DNA from: an uncultured Bacteroidota bacterium
GTDB lineage: Bacteria > Bacteroidota > Bacteroidia > Flavobacteriales > Flavobacteriaceae
Direction of reading: 5' to 3'
Assembly: GCA_902561795.1 (NCBI GenBank)
Contig: CACERG010000007.1
Coordinates: 18,653-82,652, forward strand
Length of the DNA stretch: 64,000 nt
Under the pieces are notes generated by a model. The model saw only the letters and a list, made by a program, of their open reading frames with translations, did no database searches and was not told the origin of the DNA. Shown here piece by piece: positions 7,910 through 17,066 of this stretch; the first letter of the stretch is position 1, and each line of letters starts with the position of its first letter. The position numbers and the translations under genes were made by a program.

Positions 7910-9131
7910 TAGAGATCGCTGGACAGAAATTTTTGAAACTATAGGTAAAAATAAGCTGAGGACTTTTCTTTCTGGTTTTACAGTTTCTCTAGGTATTTTT
8001 ATTTTTATCATTTTATTTGGTCTTGGTAATGGTCTTAAAAATACTTTTCAAGAATTTTTTTTAGATGATGCCAGTAATGCCATTTTCTTATATCCTGGAA
8101 AAACTTCAAAACCCTATAAAGGTTTTAAGGCGAACAGGCGTATTGAATTTAGAAATGATGATTTAAGGGATATAAAAGAAAACTTTTCATTTTATTTAGA
8201 ACACCTAACACCAAGAATAACTCGAAATGCACTGACAAGATATAAAAACCAGAGTAATAATTACAGTACTCGTGGGGTTGCCCCTGGACATCAGTTCGTT
8301 GAAAAAACAATATTGATGAAAGGAAGATATATTAATCAATCTGATATAAGTCGTAAAACCAAAGTTGCTGTGATTGGAAGAATGGTAGCTAAAGATTTAT
8401 TTAAGTCTGAGGAAGCAATTGGTAAATACATCAATTTAGGTTCTTCAGCATTTAAGGTTATTGGAATTTTTCAAGATGAGGGTGGAGATAATGAAGAAAG
8501 AAATATTTATATACCCTTTACAACTAGACAGCTAATTGAAAAAAGTAATGATAAGGTAGACCAAATTATACTAACATATAGAAAAGAACTAGGCTACCTT
8601 GGAGCAATGGGCTTAGAAAATGGACTCAAAAAGTATTTTAAAGAAAAAAAATCGGTCTCTCCTGAGGATCCAAATGGCTTTTACATAAGAAATATAGCAG
8701 ATGATTTAAGAGAAACACAACAATTTGCTGTAGTACTTCAGCTGATTGTAAGTTTTGTTGGTCTAGGAACTTTAATTGCGGGAATTATAGGTATTTCAAA
8801 TATTATGGTTTTTGTAGTTAAAGAACGTACTAAAGAGTTAGGGATAAGGAAAGCTTTAGGCGCTACACCAAATTCAGTAATAAAAATGGTTCTTCAGGAA
8901 TCTGTATTTATAACTATTATTTCCGGCTATTTAGGCTTAATTTTTGGAGTTTTGGTTCTTGAAAATATAGGAGTAAAATTGGACAAATATTTCATTAAAA
9001 ACCCTTTTATTGAAATTTCAACGGCTTTAATGGCAACAGTTGTACTAATTATCTTTGGTGCAATTGCTGGTTATATTCCTGCAAAAAGGGCCTCAAGCAT
9101 CAAACCTATAATTGCTTTAAGAGATGAATAA
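7902..9131 (+). CDS. ABC transporter permease, MacB-like (first of two)
   Basis: A 409-residue permease with MacB topology: one N-terminal span after FNRDRWTEIFETIGKNKLRT, a large periplasmic domain (about residues 50-280), and three C-terminal spans with the FtsX-type KERTKELGIRKALGATPNS coupling loop. ATG 7902 overlaps the ATPase gene by eight bases. An upstream in-frame TTG at 7863 would lengthen the overlap and is less likely. It shares layout with the next permease, suggesting a heterodimeric membrane part built from a duplicated gene. Confidence 0.92.
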   Translation: MFNRDRWTEIFETIGKNKLRTFLSGFTVSLGIFIFIILFGLGNGLKNTFQEFFLDDASNAIFLYPGKTSKPYKGFKANRRIEFRNDDLRDIKENFSFYLEHLTPRITRNALTRYKNQSNNYSTRGVAPGHQFVEKTILMKGRYINQSDISRKTKVAVIGRMVAKDLFKSEEAIGKYINLGSSAFKVIGIFQDEGGDNEERNIYIPFTTRQLIEKSNDKVDQIILTYRKELGYLGAMGLENGLKKYFKEKKSVSPEDPNGFYIRNIADDLRETQQFAVVLQLIVSFVGLGTLIAGIIGISNIMVFVVKERTKELGIRKALGATPNSVIKMVLQESVFITIISGYLGLIFGVLVLENIGVKLDKYFIKNPFIEISTALMATVVLIIFGAIAGYIPAKRASSIKPIIALRDE

Positions 9132-10398
9132 TTTAAAGGTAATTTTTGACAGGGATACTTGGCAAGAAATTTTTGGATCAATATCAAAAAACAAGGTGAG
9201 AACTGTCATCACTGTGATTGGGGTATTATGGGGAATATTTATCTATATTACTTTATCTGGAGCTGCAAAAGGACTAGATAATGGTTTTGAGCGCCAGTTC
9301 GAAAATATAGCAATGAATTCAATGTTTATTTGGGCTGAAAGGACAAGCATACCTTATGCTGGGTTCAAAACAGGAAGAAATATTCAGCTAACACTTTCAG
9401 ATATGGATTACATTAAAAAAACAATTCCAGAGGTACAATTTATAGCACCTAGAAACTCGCGGGGTGTATTTTGGGGTGGCCCGCCTTTAGTTGTAAGAAA
9501 AAATAAATCAAGTAACTACAATATTTATGGTGACTTTCCCGATTATACAAGAATTGCAACAAAAAAAATCTTCAGCGGTGGTCGCTTTATCAACGAAGAG
9601 GACATAAAATTTAAAAGAAAAGTATGCGTCATAGGAGAAAGAACGAAAACAGAATTATTTGAAAAAGACGAAGATCCAATTGGAAAGTATATAAAAATTG
9701 ATGATATATATTTTCAAGTAATTGGAGTTCACAAGTTTATACCTGGAGGTGGATTTGAAACTGATGGAGATATTTTTATTCCATTTGAAACATTTAAAAG
9801 ACTATATAATACTGGTGATGATGTAATGTGGTTTACGATAGCTGCGTATGATGATGCTGATGTGGTTTCTGTTGAAAAAAAAATAAAAGCTGCTTTAAAG
9901 AGATTACACAATGTTTCTCCTGAAGATGACCGTGCGTTTGGAGGGTTTAATCTGGGAGAAATTTTTAATAAAATTATGGGATTCTCAAAAGGGATGACAC
10001 TTTTGTCACTGATTGTAGGCATTGCTACAATAATGGCAGGTGTAATTGGAATCGGGAATATTCTTTTAATTTCAGTAAAAGAAAGAACAAAAGAACTTGG
10101 TGTAAGAAGGGCTCTAGGTGCTACTCCCAATGAGGTACGTAATCAAATTATTTTAGAGTCGGTTTTTCTTACACTCGTGGCTGGAATATTTGGTATTATT
10201 TTAGGAGCTTTTGTTTTATTTGGTATTAGCTCTGCTACAAAAGATTTAACTGACTTTCCATATACAAATCCAACTGTACCAATCCCATATATCCTTGGAG
10301 CACTATTTCTAATGATTTTTCTTGGAACACTTATTGGACTAATTCCTGCTCAAAGAGCAGTTAACATGAAACCTATAGATGCACTAAGAGAAGAATAA
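9124..10398 (+). CDS. ABC transporter permease, MacB-like (second of two)
   Basis: A 424-residue paralogue of the preceding permease. It begins FDRDTWQEIFGSISKNKVRT, has an N-terminal span, a periplasmic MacB-core domain, and three C-terminal spans with KERTKELGVRRALGATPNE. It overlaps the first permease by eight bases, so the two are likely made in equal amounts. With one ATPase gene, the probable complex is an ATPase dimer with a permease heterodimer. Export through the adaptor and TolC-like protein encoded next is inferred from order. Confidence 0.92.
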   Translation: MNNLKVIFDRDTWQEIFGSISKNKVRTVITVIGVLWGIFIYITLSGAAKGLDNGFERQFENIAMNSMFIWAERTSIPYAGFKTGRNIQLTLSDMDYIKKTIPEVQFIAPRNSRGVFWGGPPLVVRKNKSSNYNIYGDFPDYTRIATKKIFSGGRFINEEDIKFKRKVCVIGERTKTELFEKDEDPIGKYIKIDDIYFQVIGVHKFIPGGGFETDGDIFIPFETFKRLYNTGDDVMWFTIAAYDDADVVSVEKKIKAALKRLHNVSPEDDRAFGGFNLGEIFNKIMGFSKGMTLLSLIVGIATIMAGVIGIGNILLISVKERTKELGVRRALGATPNEVRNQIILESVFLTLVAGIFGIILGAFVLFGISSATKDLTDFPYTNPTVPIPYILGALFLMIFLGTLIGLIPAQRAVNMKPIDALREE

Positions 10399-10414
10399 AA
10401 ACTATAAACAACTA

Positions 10415-11539
10415 ATGAAAATTTTAAAATACATAGGAATTTCGGTTTTAATAGCAGGTAGCTTATTTGCGGCAGCATTTTTTGTAAAAACAAACAACAA
10501 ATCTGCAATAACCTTTGAAACTGAGAAGATGTTTAAAACATCAATTGAAAAGAAAACTGTCGTTACTGGAAAAGTAATACCTGAGGACGAGGTAGAAATC
10601 ACACCGCAAATACAAGGTATTATTGACGGAATTTATGTAGAGGAGGGAGATCAGGTGAATAATGGAGACTTACTAGCTAAAATTAAAGTAGTTCCAAACG
10701 AACAAAACTTAAACAGTGCTGAGGGTAGACTAGCAAATTCACGAATTATCTTGAAAAATGCAAAAATTGAATATGAAAGAAATAAAAGTTTATTTAAAAA
10801 TGGAATTATTTCAAAACAACAATTTGATAATGTTGAGTTAAATTACAACCAAGCTAAATTAGATGTCTCTAATTCAAAATCTGATTTACAAATTATAAGA
10901 TTAGGATCTAAAGGTGGTTCAGCATCTGCTAATACAAATATTAGGGCCACAGTAGCGGGAACTGTACTTGAGATTCCTGTTGAAAAAGGAGATCAAGTGA
11001 TTGCAAGTAACAGTTTTAATGCAGGAACAACTGTCGCAACTATTGCAGATTTAAACAAAATGATTTTTGAGGGAAAAGTTGATGAAGCGGAGGTTGGAAA
11101 ATTAGTTATTGGAATGCCACTTGAGGTAAATCTAGGTGCGGTTGAAGACAAATCTCTAGAAGCTAAATTAAAATTCATTGCCCCAAAAGGTAATGAAGAA
11201 CAGGGAGCAGTGCAATTCAAAATAGAAGCAGATTTATTTCTTAATGACTCGATTTTCGTACGTGCAGGATATAGTGCTAATGCTTCTTTAGTTCTAGAAC
11301 GAAAGGATAGCGTCATGGCTATATCAGAGTCATTATTGCAATTTGATTCAAAAACAGAAGAGCCTTACGTGGAAATAGAAGTTGGTGATCAAAAGTTTGA
11401 AAGAAAGGATATCAAAATTGGTATTTCTGATGGAGTAAATGTTGAAATTATCACTGGGATTAGTGAAGACGATAAAATTAAAGTTTGGAATAAAACGGAG
11501 CCTTTAAAGAAGGATAGTAATCAAAATAGTTTTAAGTAG
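10415..11539 (+). CDS. Periplasmic adaptor protein (MacA/HlyD family)
   Basis: A 374-residue membrane-fusion protein. An N-terminal membrane anchor (about residues 5-24) is followed by a biotinyl-lipoyl-like domain (VEITPQIQGIIDGIYVEEGDQV), a coiled-coil hairpin (about 100-165), the second lipoyl half (IRATVAGTVLEIPVEKGDQV), then beta-barrel and membrane-proximal domains. Such adaptors bridge a MacB-type transporter and a TolC-type outer-membrane channel. Both partners flank it in the same operon. Confidence 0.93.
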   Translation: MKILKYIGISVLIAGSLFAAAFFVKTNNKSAITFETEKMFKTSIEKKTVVTGKVIPEDEVEITPQIQGIIDGIYVEEGDQVNNGDLLAKIKVVPNEQNLNSAEGRLANSRIILKNAKIEYERNKSLFKNGIISKQQFDNVELNYNQAKLDVSNSKSDLQIIRLGSKGGSASANTNIRATVAGTVLEIPVEKGDQVIASNSFNAGTTVATIADLNKMIFEGKVDEAEVGKLVIGMPLEVNLGAVEDKSLEAKLKFIAPKGNEEQGAVQFKIEADLFLNDSIFVRAGYSANASLVLERKDSVMAISESLLQFDSKTEEPYVEIEVGDQKFERKDIKIGISDGVNVEIITGISEDDKIKVWNKTEPLKKDSNQNSFK

Positions 11540-11574
11540 GAATAAAAACTAATCAAATTTAAATCAATATTATC

Positions 11575-12990
11575 ATGAAAAATATTTTCAGCATTTTGAT
11601 GTTTTTAAACTTTCAATATCTTTTTTCACAGTTAAATACCTACACATTAGAAGAATGTGTATCAATAGCTCTTGAAAAGAATATAAGTATCCAACAATCG
11701 GAATTTGATTTGGATGGAGCTGACATTGAGAGGTTAGATGCTATTGGTAGTTTTCTACCAAATATAAATGCTCAATCTCAACATATTTGGAACAATGGAT
11801 TAAGTCAAAATATTACAAACGGTCTTATTGAAAACTTGACAACTCAATTTTCTGCTTTTGGAGGAAATTTAGGAGTTACATTATTTAATGGTAAACAAAA
11901 TATAAATCAATTAGCTAGGGCTAATCTAAACATTATATCAAGACAATATCAACTTGAGGATATGAAAGATGATGTAAGCCTTTTTGTTGCAAATTCATAT
12001 TTACAAGTGATGTTTAACAAAGAGTTAGAAGAAGTTCAGCGTTATCAACTTGAATTGGCAGAGCAAGAATTAGAAAGAACGCGACTCAGAATAGCTGCAG
12101 GAGTTCAGACTCAAGCAGAAATTTATGAAATTGAAGCTAATCTTGCTTCACAAGAACAGGCCTTGGTTCAGTCGGAAAACACCACACGGCTCTCATTAAT
12201 TAATCTAGCTCAGTCACTTTTAATTACAGATTATGAAAATTTTGATATCGTTGATGTAGATTATTCTATCCCTCTTTCACAGATTCTTTTAGAAAAACCT
12301 AAAAAAATTTTTGAAAAATCCTTGACCTTAAGAAATGATATAAAAGTTGCAGCTACCAATATTGAGATAGCAAAAAAAGATATTGATTTAGCTAAAGGTG
12401 CATTATTACCTACAATTTCAGCATTTTATAATTACAACACACGTATATCTTATAGTGACCGATTTATAGAAACGGGAAACCTTATAGAAACTCCAATTGG
12501 AGTTGTAAAAGAAAATGGTTCTCTTGTGATATCTCAGTTTCCTGAGAGAGAGCTAACAGGTCCTTTATCATTTACTGATCAGTTTCGTCAAAATGATGGT
12601 CATAGTTATGGACTTAACTTAAATATTCCCTTATTTAATGGTCTTTCATTAAGAAATAATATTAAAAGAAGAAAACTGAATTTAAAAAGATCAGAAGTTC
12701 AATTCGAACAAACTAAGTTAGATTTAGAAAATACGATAAATCAGGCCTATAATAATGCAGAAGGGGCCTACAAATTTTATCAGGCATCCGAAAAGACACT
12801 TAAAGCCAGAAAAGAAGCATATCTTATAGCAGAAAAACAATTTGAAGCGGGTGTTTTAAATTCATTTGATTTTATACAAATAAAACAACGATATGAAATT
12901 GCTGCATCTGATAACATTAGAGCAAAATATGACTATATTTTCAAGTTAAAAGTATTAGAATTTTATTTTGGGATTGAGATTTCTGTCTAG
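11575..12990 (+). CDS. TolC-family outer membrane efflux protein
   Basis: A 471-residue outer-membrane factor. It has an N-terminal signal peptide (cleavage near FQYLFSQ), the starting segment YTLEECVSIALEKNISIQQSE typical of the family, and two repeats of long helical regions (about 115-200 and 360-470) around predicted beta-barrel strands. It forms the trimeric channel of the exporter encoded from 7208. It is the last gene of the operon. The next gene, a dioxygenase, starts 82 bases later. Confidence 0.93.
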   Translation: MKNIFSILMFLNFQYLFSQLNTYTLEECVSIALEKNISIQQSEFDLDGADIERLDAIGSFLPNINAQSQHIWNNGLSQNITNGLIENLTTQFSAFGGNLGVTLFNGKQNINQLARANLNIISRQYQLEDMKDDVSLFVANSYLQVMFNKELEEVQRYQLELAEQELERTRLRIAAGVQTQAEIYEIEANLASQEQALVQSENTTRLSLINLAQSLLITDYENFDIVDVDYSIPLSQILLEKPKKIFEKSLTLRNDIKVAATNIEIAKKDIDLAKGALLPTISAFYNYNTRISYSDRFIETGNLIETPIGVVKENGSLVISQFPERELTGPLSFTDQFRQNDGHSYGLNLNIPLFNGLSLRNNIKRRKLNLKRSEVQFEQTKLDLENTINQAYNNAEGAYKFYQASEKTLKARKEAYLIAEKQFEAGVLNSFDFIQIKQRYEIAASDNIRAKYDYIFKLKVLEFYFGIEISV

Positions 12991-13072
12991 TTGTAAATTT
13001 TCTTATTTCAATTATTTAAATTTCCTTTACGATCAAATTCATTAAATTTATTTTTAATAAAACAATCAACTC

Positions 13073-14029
13073 GTGAATAAATACGCTAGTGAACATAAAG
13101 AAATTCCAGGTAATCCATCAACTGCAAAAAGTAGTTCAAAAAAGCTTAACAATCGTCAAAATAAAAATTTTCTTAGAGTTTTGACTAAAAATCAATGGTC
13201 TTTTTGGGTTCAAAAAGGATACATAGTGATTAAAAATGCAATCCCAAAAAAACAAGCTGAAGACACAGCTAATTTCTTATGGGAATTTGAAGAGAAAAAT
13301 CCAAAAGACGCTTCTACTTGGTACAGTGAACCCAGAACTGAAATACAAATGAAAGAGCTTGCAGGAACAGGTATGGTTGAGGTATATAATAACCAGTATT
13401 TATGGGATAATCGTCAGACTCAAAAAGTTTATGATGCTTTTGTTGATATTTGGGGAACCGAAAAGTTGTGGGTTACAATTGATCGAGCAAATTTAAATTT
13501 TCCTATCAGGAAGGGCTTTGAATACAAGGGATTCATTCATTGGGATTATGATCCAGAAACAAAACCTCAAAATGTCCAAGGTGTAATCGCATTGTCAGAT
13601 CAAACTGATGTAAATACGGGAGGATTCCAGTGCATACCATGGTTATTTCAAAACTATGATTCATGGAAATTATCACAACCAGAGGATAGAAATCGCTTTC
13701 AACCTGACATTTCAGGTATTGAAAATAAAATTGAGAGGGTAGCAATGGAAGCAGGGGATTTACTTATTTTTAATAGTCTTCTACCACACGGAATACGTCC
13801 TAATCTCTCAAAAGATAAAGTCCGTATTGCCCAATACATATCGATGATGCCTGCAGAAGAAGACAACGAACTTCTTAAGCAATGGAGGATTAACTCTTGG
13901 AAAAATAGAATAGCACCAGAAGGATATGCCTTTCCTGGAGACCCAAGAAATTGGGAGCAAAAAAAGTATGGAACGGCAAAATTATCGTTTTTAGGAGAAA
14001 AACTTTTGGGGAAAACTTCATGGAACTAG
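13073..14029 (+). CDS. Phytanoyl-CoA dioxygenase (PhyH) family protein
   Basis: A 318-residue non-heme iron, 2-oxoglutarate-dependent oxygenase of the PhyH family. The metal triad is visible: HWD with H156 and D158, and the distal histidine H239 in LLPHGIRPN. R242 probably binds 2-oxoglutarate. FLWEFEEKNP and the DQTDVNTGGFQCIP segment also fit the family. The start codon is GTG, and no better ATG precedes the conserved region. An SDR dehydrogenase gene follows six bases after the stop, suggesting hydroxylation then oxidation of one substrate. The substrate is unknown. The Ser/Lys-rich first 30 residues look disordered. Confidence 0.87.
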   Translation: MNKYASEHKEIPGNPSTAKSSSKKLNNRQNKNFLRVLTKNQWSFWVQKGYIVIKNAIPKKQAEDTANFLWEFEEKNPKDASTWYSEPRTEIQMKELAGTGMVEVYNNQYLWDNRQTQKVYDAFVDIWGTEKLWVTIDRANLNFPIRKGFEYKGFIHWDYDPETKPQNVQGVIALSDQTDVNTGGFQCIPWLFQNYDSWKLSQPEDRNRFQPDISGIENKIERVAMEAGDLLIFNSLLPHGIRPNLSKDKVRIAQYISMMPAEEDNELLKQWRINSWKNRIAPEGYAFPGDPRNWEQKKYGTAKLSFLGEKLLGKTSWN

Positions 14030-14035
14030 TTTAAG

Positions 14036-14830
14036 ATGGATTTTAAATTAAAAGGCAAAAAAGCCTTTATTTCGGGCTCAACTTCAGGAATAGGTTTAGA
14101 GACTGCAAGAATTCTATTGAATGAAGGTATGACTGTTTATATAAATGGTAGAAGTGAAAAAACTGTTAAGAAAGCAGTAGAATATTTAAAAAATGAAATC
14201 AAGGGATCAGAAGTAAAAGGTATTGTAGCTGACTTTCTCAAACAAGTACAAGTGAAGAACCTTCTAAGTTCTTTAAAAGATGTTGATGTCCTTATAAATA
14301 ATTTAGGGATATATTCTTCGACATCATTTTTTAATACTCCAAAAAAAACTTGGTATGAACAATTCCAAGTTAATGTTATGAGTGGAGTTACCTTGACTAA
14401 ACATTTTTTAGAAGGTATGATAGCTAGAAATTGGGGAAGAGTTATATTTATTTCAAGTGAATGTGTTTATTTAGCACCTACAGATTTAATTTCATATAGT
14501 TCTACAAAAGCAGCTTTGCACTCTCTTTCAAGAGGTATAGCTCAACTTTCTAAAGGTTCAAATGTAACTTCTAACGTAGTTGTTCCAGGGTCTACTTTAA
14601 GTGAGGGAGCAAAAAACTATTTAGAAATTAAATCTAAATTAGAAAATGTAACTAAAAATCAAGTTGAAAAGAATTTTTTTAAAGATGAAAGAAAGACCTC
14701 TTTGACTCAAAGATTTGCTTCAACAAGTGAAGTAGCAGCGACGATAGCCTACCTTTGCAGTCACTATTCTTCGTCTTCTAATGGAAGTGTTGTTAGGGTT
14801 GATGGAGGTAGTTCTTTGGGAACATTTTAG
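14036..14830 (+). CDS. SDR-family oxidoreductase
   Basis: A 264-residue short-chain dehydrogenase/reductase with a Rossmann fold. The cofactor motif is GSTSGIG (residues 14-20). NNLG follows strand 4, a catalytic serine is at about 140-141 (FISSECVY), and the YxxxK pair is Y154 and K158 (YSSTKAAL). The C-terminal RVDGGSSLG is typical. It is six bases downstream of the PhyH gene and six bases upstream of tsaB. The substrate is unknown, and pairing with the dioxygenase is inferred from spacing. Confidence 0.92.
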   Translation: MDFKLKGKKAFISGSTSGIGLETARILLNEGMTVYINGRSEKTVKKAVEYLKNEIKGSEVKGIVADFLKQVQVKNLLSSLKDVDVLINNLGIYSSTSFFNTPKKTWYEQFQVNVMSGVTLTKHFLEGMIARNWGRVIFISSECVYLAPTDLISYSSTKAALHSLSRGIAQLSKGSNVTSNVVVPGSTLSEGAKNYLEIKSKLENVTKNQVEKNFFKDERKTSLTQRFASTSEVAATIAYLCSHYSSSSNGSVVRVDGGSSLGTF

Positions 14831-14836
14831 CATTCT

Positions 14837-15517
14837 ATGTCTTACATTCTACATATAGAAACATCAACAATTCAATGTTCAGTTTCAATAGCATACAAAG
14901 GAGAGTATATTGCTGGTAAACAATTGTTAGTAAATGAATTCATCCATGGAAAAAAACTTCATGTTTTTATAAAAGATGTACTTGAAAAAACAAAAATCAA
15001 GACAACCAATCTAAGTGCAGTAGCCGTAAGTAAAGGTCCAGGTTCTTATACTGGTCTAAGAATTGGTGTGGCTGCTGCTAAGGGAATTTGCTTTGCACAA
15101 GACATACCACTTATAGGTATAAATACTCTTGAAATTATGGCAGCTCCTTTTTTTAATAAAAATGAATACGATTACTTAATTCCTATGTTAGATGCCAGAA
15201 GGATGGAAGTATATTCTGCTATATTTGATGCTAAAAAAAGGTATATTCAAAAAACAAATGCTTTTGTACTATCGGAAAACAGCTTTTTTGATAAGGTTGA
15301 AAATGGATCATGCTTAGTAATTGGAAATGGAGCATCAAAATTTAAAACACTTAATCCAAAAATAAATGCACATTATAATGTAGAACATTTTCCGTCTGCA
15401 ATAGACATGTGTGATATTTGCTGGTATCACTATGAAGATGGGAACTTTGAAAATTTAGCACTTTTTGAGCCCTATTACCTTAAAGACTTTCAGACACAGA
15501 ACCCTAAGAAAAAATAA
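14837..15517 (+). CDS. tsaB: tRNA threonylcarbamoyladenosine biosynthesis protein TsaB
   Basis: A 226-residue ASKHA-fold protein. The N-terminal ILHIETSTIQCSVSIAYKG and the SKGPGSYTGLRIGVAAAKG segment are TsaB signatures. TsaB is the scaffold partner of TsaD in making the t6A modification at position 37 of ANN-decoding tRNAs. It lacks the metal-binding histidines of TsaD, as expected. It follows the SDR gene closely and ends three bases before the converging NifU-domain gene. Confidence 0.94.
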   Translation: MSYILHIETSTIQCSVSIAYKGEYIAGKQLLVNEFIHGKKLHVFIKDVLEKTKIKTTNLSAVAVSKGPGSYTGLRIGVAAAKGICFAQDIPLIGINTLEIMAAPFFNKNEYDYLIPMLDARRMEVYSAIFDAKKRYIQKTNAFVLSENSFFDKVENGSCLVIGNGASKFKTLNPKINAHYNVEHFPSAIDMCDICWYHYEDGNFENLALFEPYYLKDFQTQNPKKK

Positions 15518-15520
15518 GTA

Positions 15521-16396
15521 TTAGCCATTTAATGCTACAACATTTTCTATTTTACCAGGCATCATTTCTTTAAGCATTGTTTCGATACCATTTTTCAGTG
15601 TTAATGTTGAGGATGGACAACCACTGCATGCACCTTGAAGAATAACTCGTACAGATTTTTTATTGGAATCATAAGAATCGAACTCGATGTTTCCACCATC
15701 AGATGCAACAGCTGGTTGAATATATTCTTTTAGAATTGAAATAATTTGCTTTTCCAAAGCATTTAGATTTTTTAAACCAGACGCATTTTTGACATCTCTT
15801 TTAAGTTGGTTTGATTCTTCTATAATAGTATTCCCTTCCTCTAAAAAAGAACGCACAAATTCTCTAATTTCCATTACAACTTCATCCCATGAATTAATTT
15901 CATATTTAGTAATTGATATATAGTTAGAATTTATAAAGATTTCTTTGATAAATGGAAAATGAAAAAGCTTCTGAGCCAGAGGAGATGTTTTGGCTTCATC
16001 AATATTTTTAAACTCAAAACTCTTAGACACCAAAGATTTATTAGCAACAAATTTCATCACAGATGGATTAGGTGTGCTCTCTGCGTACACAGTAGTTGGA
16101 ATTTTTTCAATTATGGATCCTCCATTATTTAAATAACTTTCTAACTGTTGACAAACTTCATCAGCAACTTCTTCCCACTCTAAAATATTGAAACGTTCAA
16201 CAATTAGGCACTTTTCTTCAAGCATTACTGATTTAACAAAAGGCAGAAAGAATAGTTGTTGAATTAAAGGGGCACCTTTCGCATCATCAACATTTTTATA
16301 AAATTGAGATTTCTTATATCCAATTATATGATTAAACAAAAATTGAGCCTTATCATCTCCTTTTTTTATGTTTGCGGTTATTTTGTATTTTTTCAC
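15521..16396 (-). CDS. NifU C-terminal-domain iron-sulfur protein (Nfu type)
   Basis: A 291-residue protein with two copies of the Nfu N-terminal domain and a C-terminal NifU domain. The copies share a pattern: APLIQQLFFLPFVKSV in the first and SPLAQKLFHFPFIKEI in the second, followed by STPNPSVMKFVAN-type segments. The C-terminal domain ends with the cluster-binding GACSGCPSSTLTL. It probably carries Fe-S clusters to apoproteins. The frame is open upstream into the divergent gene, but the chosen GTG at 16396 starts just before the first domain. The exact start is uncertain. The first domain copy is more diverged than the second. Confidence 0.88.
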   Translation of the reverse strand: MKKYKITANIKKGDDKAQFLFNHIIGYKKSQFYKNVDDAKGAPLIQQLFFLPFVKSVMLEEKCLIVERFNILEWEEVADEVCQQLESYLNNGGSIIEKIPTTVYAESTPNPSVMKFVANKSLVSKSFEFKNIDEAKTSPLAQKLFHFPFIKEIFINSNYISITKYEINSWDEVVMEIREFVRSFLEEGNTIIEESNQLKRDVKNASGLKNLNALEKQIISILKEYIQPAVASDGGNIEFDSYDSNKKSVRVILQGACSGCPSSTLTLKNGIETMLKEMMPGKIENVVALNG

Positions 16397-16503
16397 AGTC
16401 TGAATTTTTTGATTATAAAAATAATTAATGCTTAAGAAAAATTTGAAAATGTTGACACTTAATTTGAAAATAATCTTTTTGTATTTTGCATCAAACAAAT
16501 ATC

Positions 16504-17016
16504 ATGCTTATAAAATCTGTTAGAGGTTATAACCCCACATTTGGTAAAGATTGCTATTTTGCTGAGAATTCTACAATTATAGGAGATGTAATTATTGGTG
16601 ACCAAGTTTCTGTATGGTTCCAAGCTGTTATTAGAGGTGATGTCAACTCTATTCGCATTGGCAATAAAGTTAATATCCAAGATTGTGCTGTAATTCACGG
16701 TACATATAAAAAGGCTTCTACTAATATTGGGGATAACGTATCAATTGGTCACAATGCTATTATTCATGGATGTAAATTACATGACAATGTGCTTATTGGA
16801 ATGGGTAGCATTATAATGGACAATTGTGTGATTTATAGTAATAGTATAATCGCCGCAGGATCAGTATTGATAAAAAACACAATAGTACCCTCAGGATCAA
16901 TCTTTGCCGGTATTCCTGCAAAAAAAATTAAAGATATAGATCAAAACCTTCAGAAAAACGAAGTTGAAAGAATCGCTGAGAATTATCTTTTTTATGCAAA
17001 TTGGTACAAAAAATAA
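16504..17016 (+). CDS. Gamma-carbonic anhydrase family protein
   Basis: A 170-residue left-handed beta-helix protein of the gamma-carbonic anhydrase family. Hexapeptide-type repeats run through most of it. The three zinc-ligand histidines are in place: H65 (VIHGTY), H83 (IGHNA) and H88 (IIHGC). The spacing matches the family, so metal binding is likely, although many members of this group have no measured anhydrase activity. ATG 16504 gives the usual N-terminus. It is transcribed divergently from the NifU-domain gene. Confidence 0.92.
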   Translation: MLIKSVRGYNPTFGKDCYFAENSTIIGDVIIGDQVSVWFQAVIRGDVNSIRIGNKVNIQDCAVIHGTYKKASTNIGDNVSIGHNAIIHGCKLHDNVLIGMGSIIMDNCVIYSNSIIAAGSVLIKNTIVPSGSIFAGIPAKKIKDIDQNLQKNEVERIAENYLFYANWYKK

Positions 17017-17017
17017 A

Positions 17018-17036
17018 AGCCACAATTATAGTGGCT
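17018..17036 (-). terminator. Hairpin between convergent genes
   Basis: A six-base stem (AGCCAC and GTGGCT) with a seven-base loop sits just after the gamma-carbonic anhydrase stop. Read on the minus strand it is followed by a T-rich run, so it fits a terminator for the Skp/OmpH-bamA operon. It may also act weakly in the other direction. Confidence 0.55.
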
Positions 17037-17066
17037 CCAAGTTTATTTGAAAAACATGTAACTTAT

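Noticed and set aside
9729..10130. A 133-codon minus-strand frame inside the second permease gene
   Set aside because: It is fully inside a well-supported coding gene in the opposite frame and has no recognisable domain.
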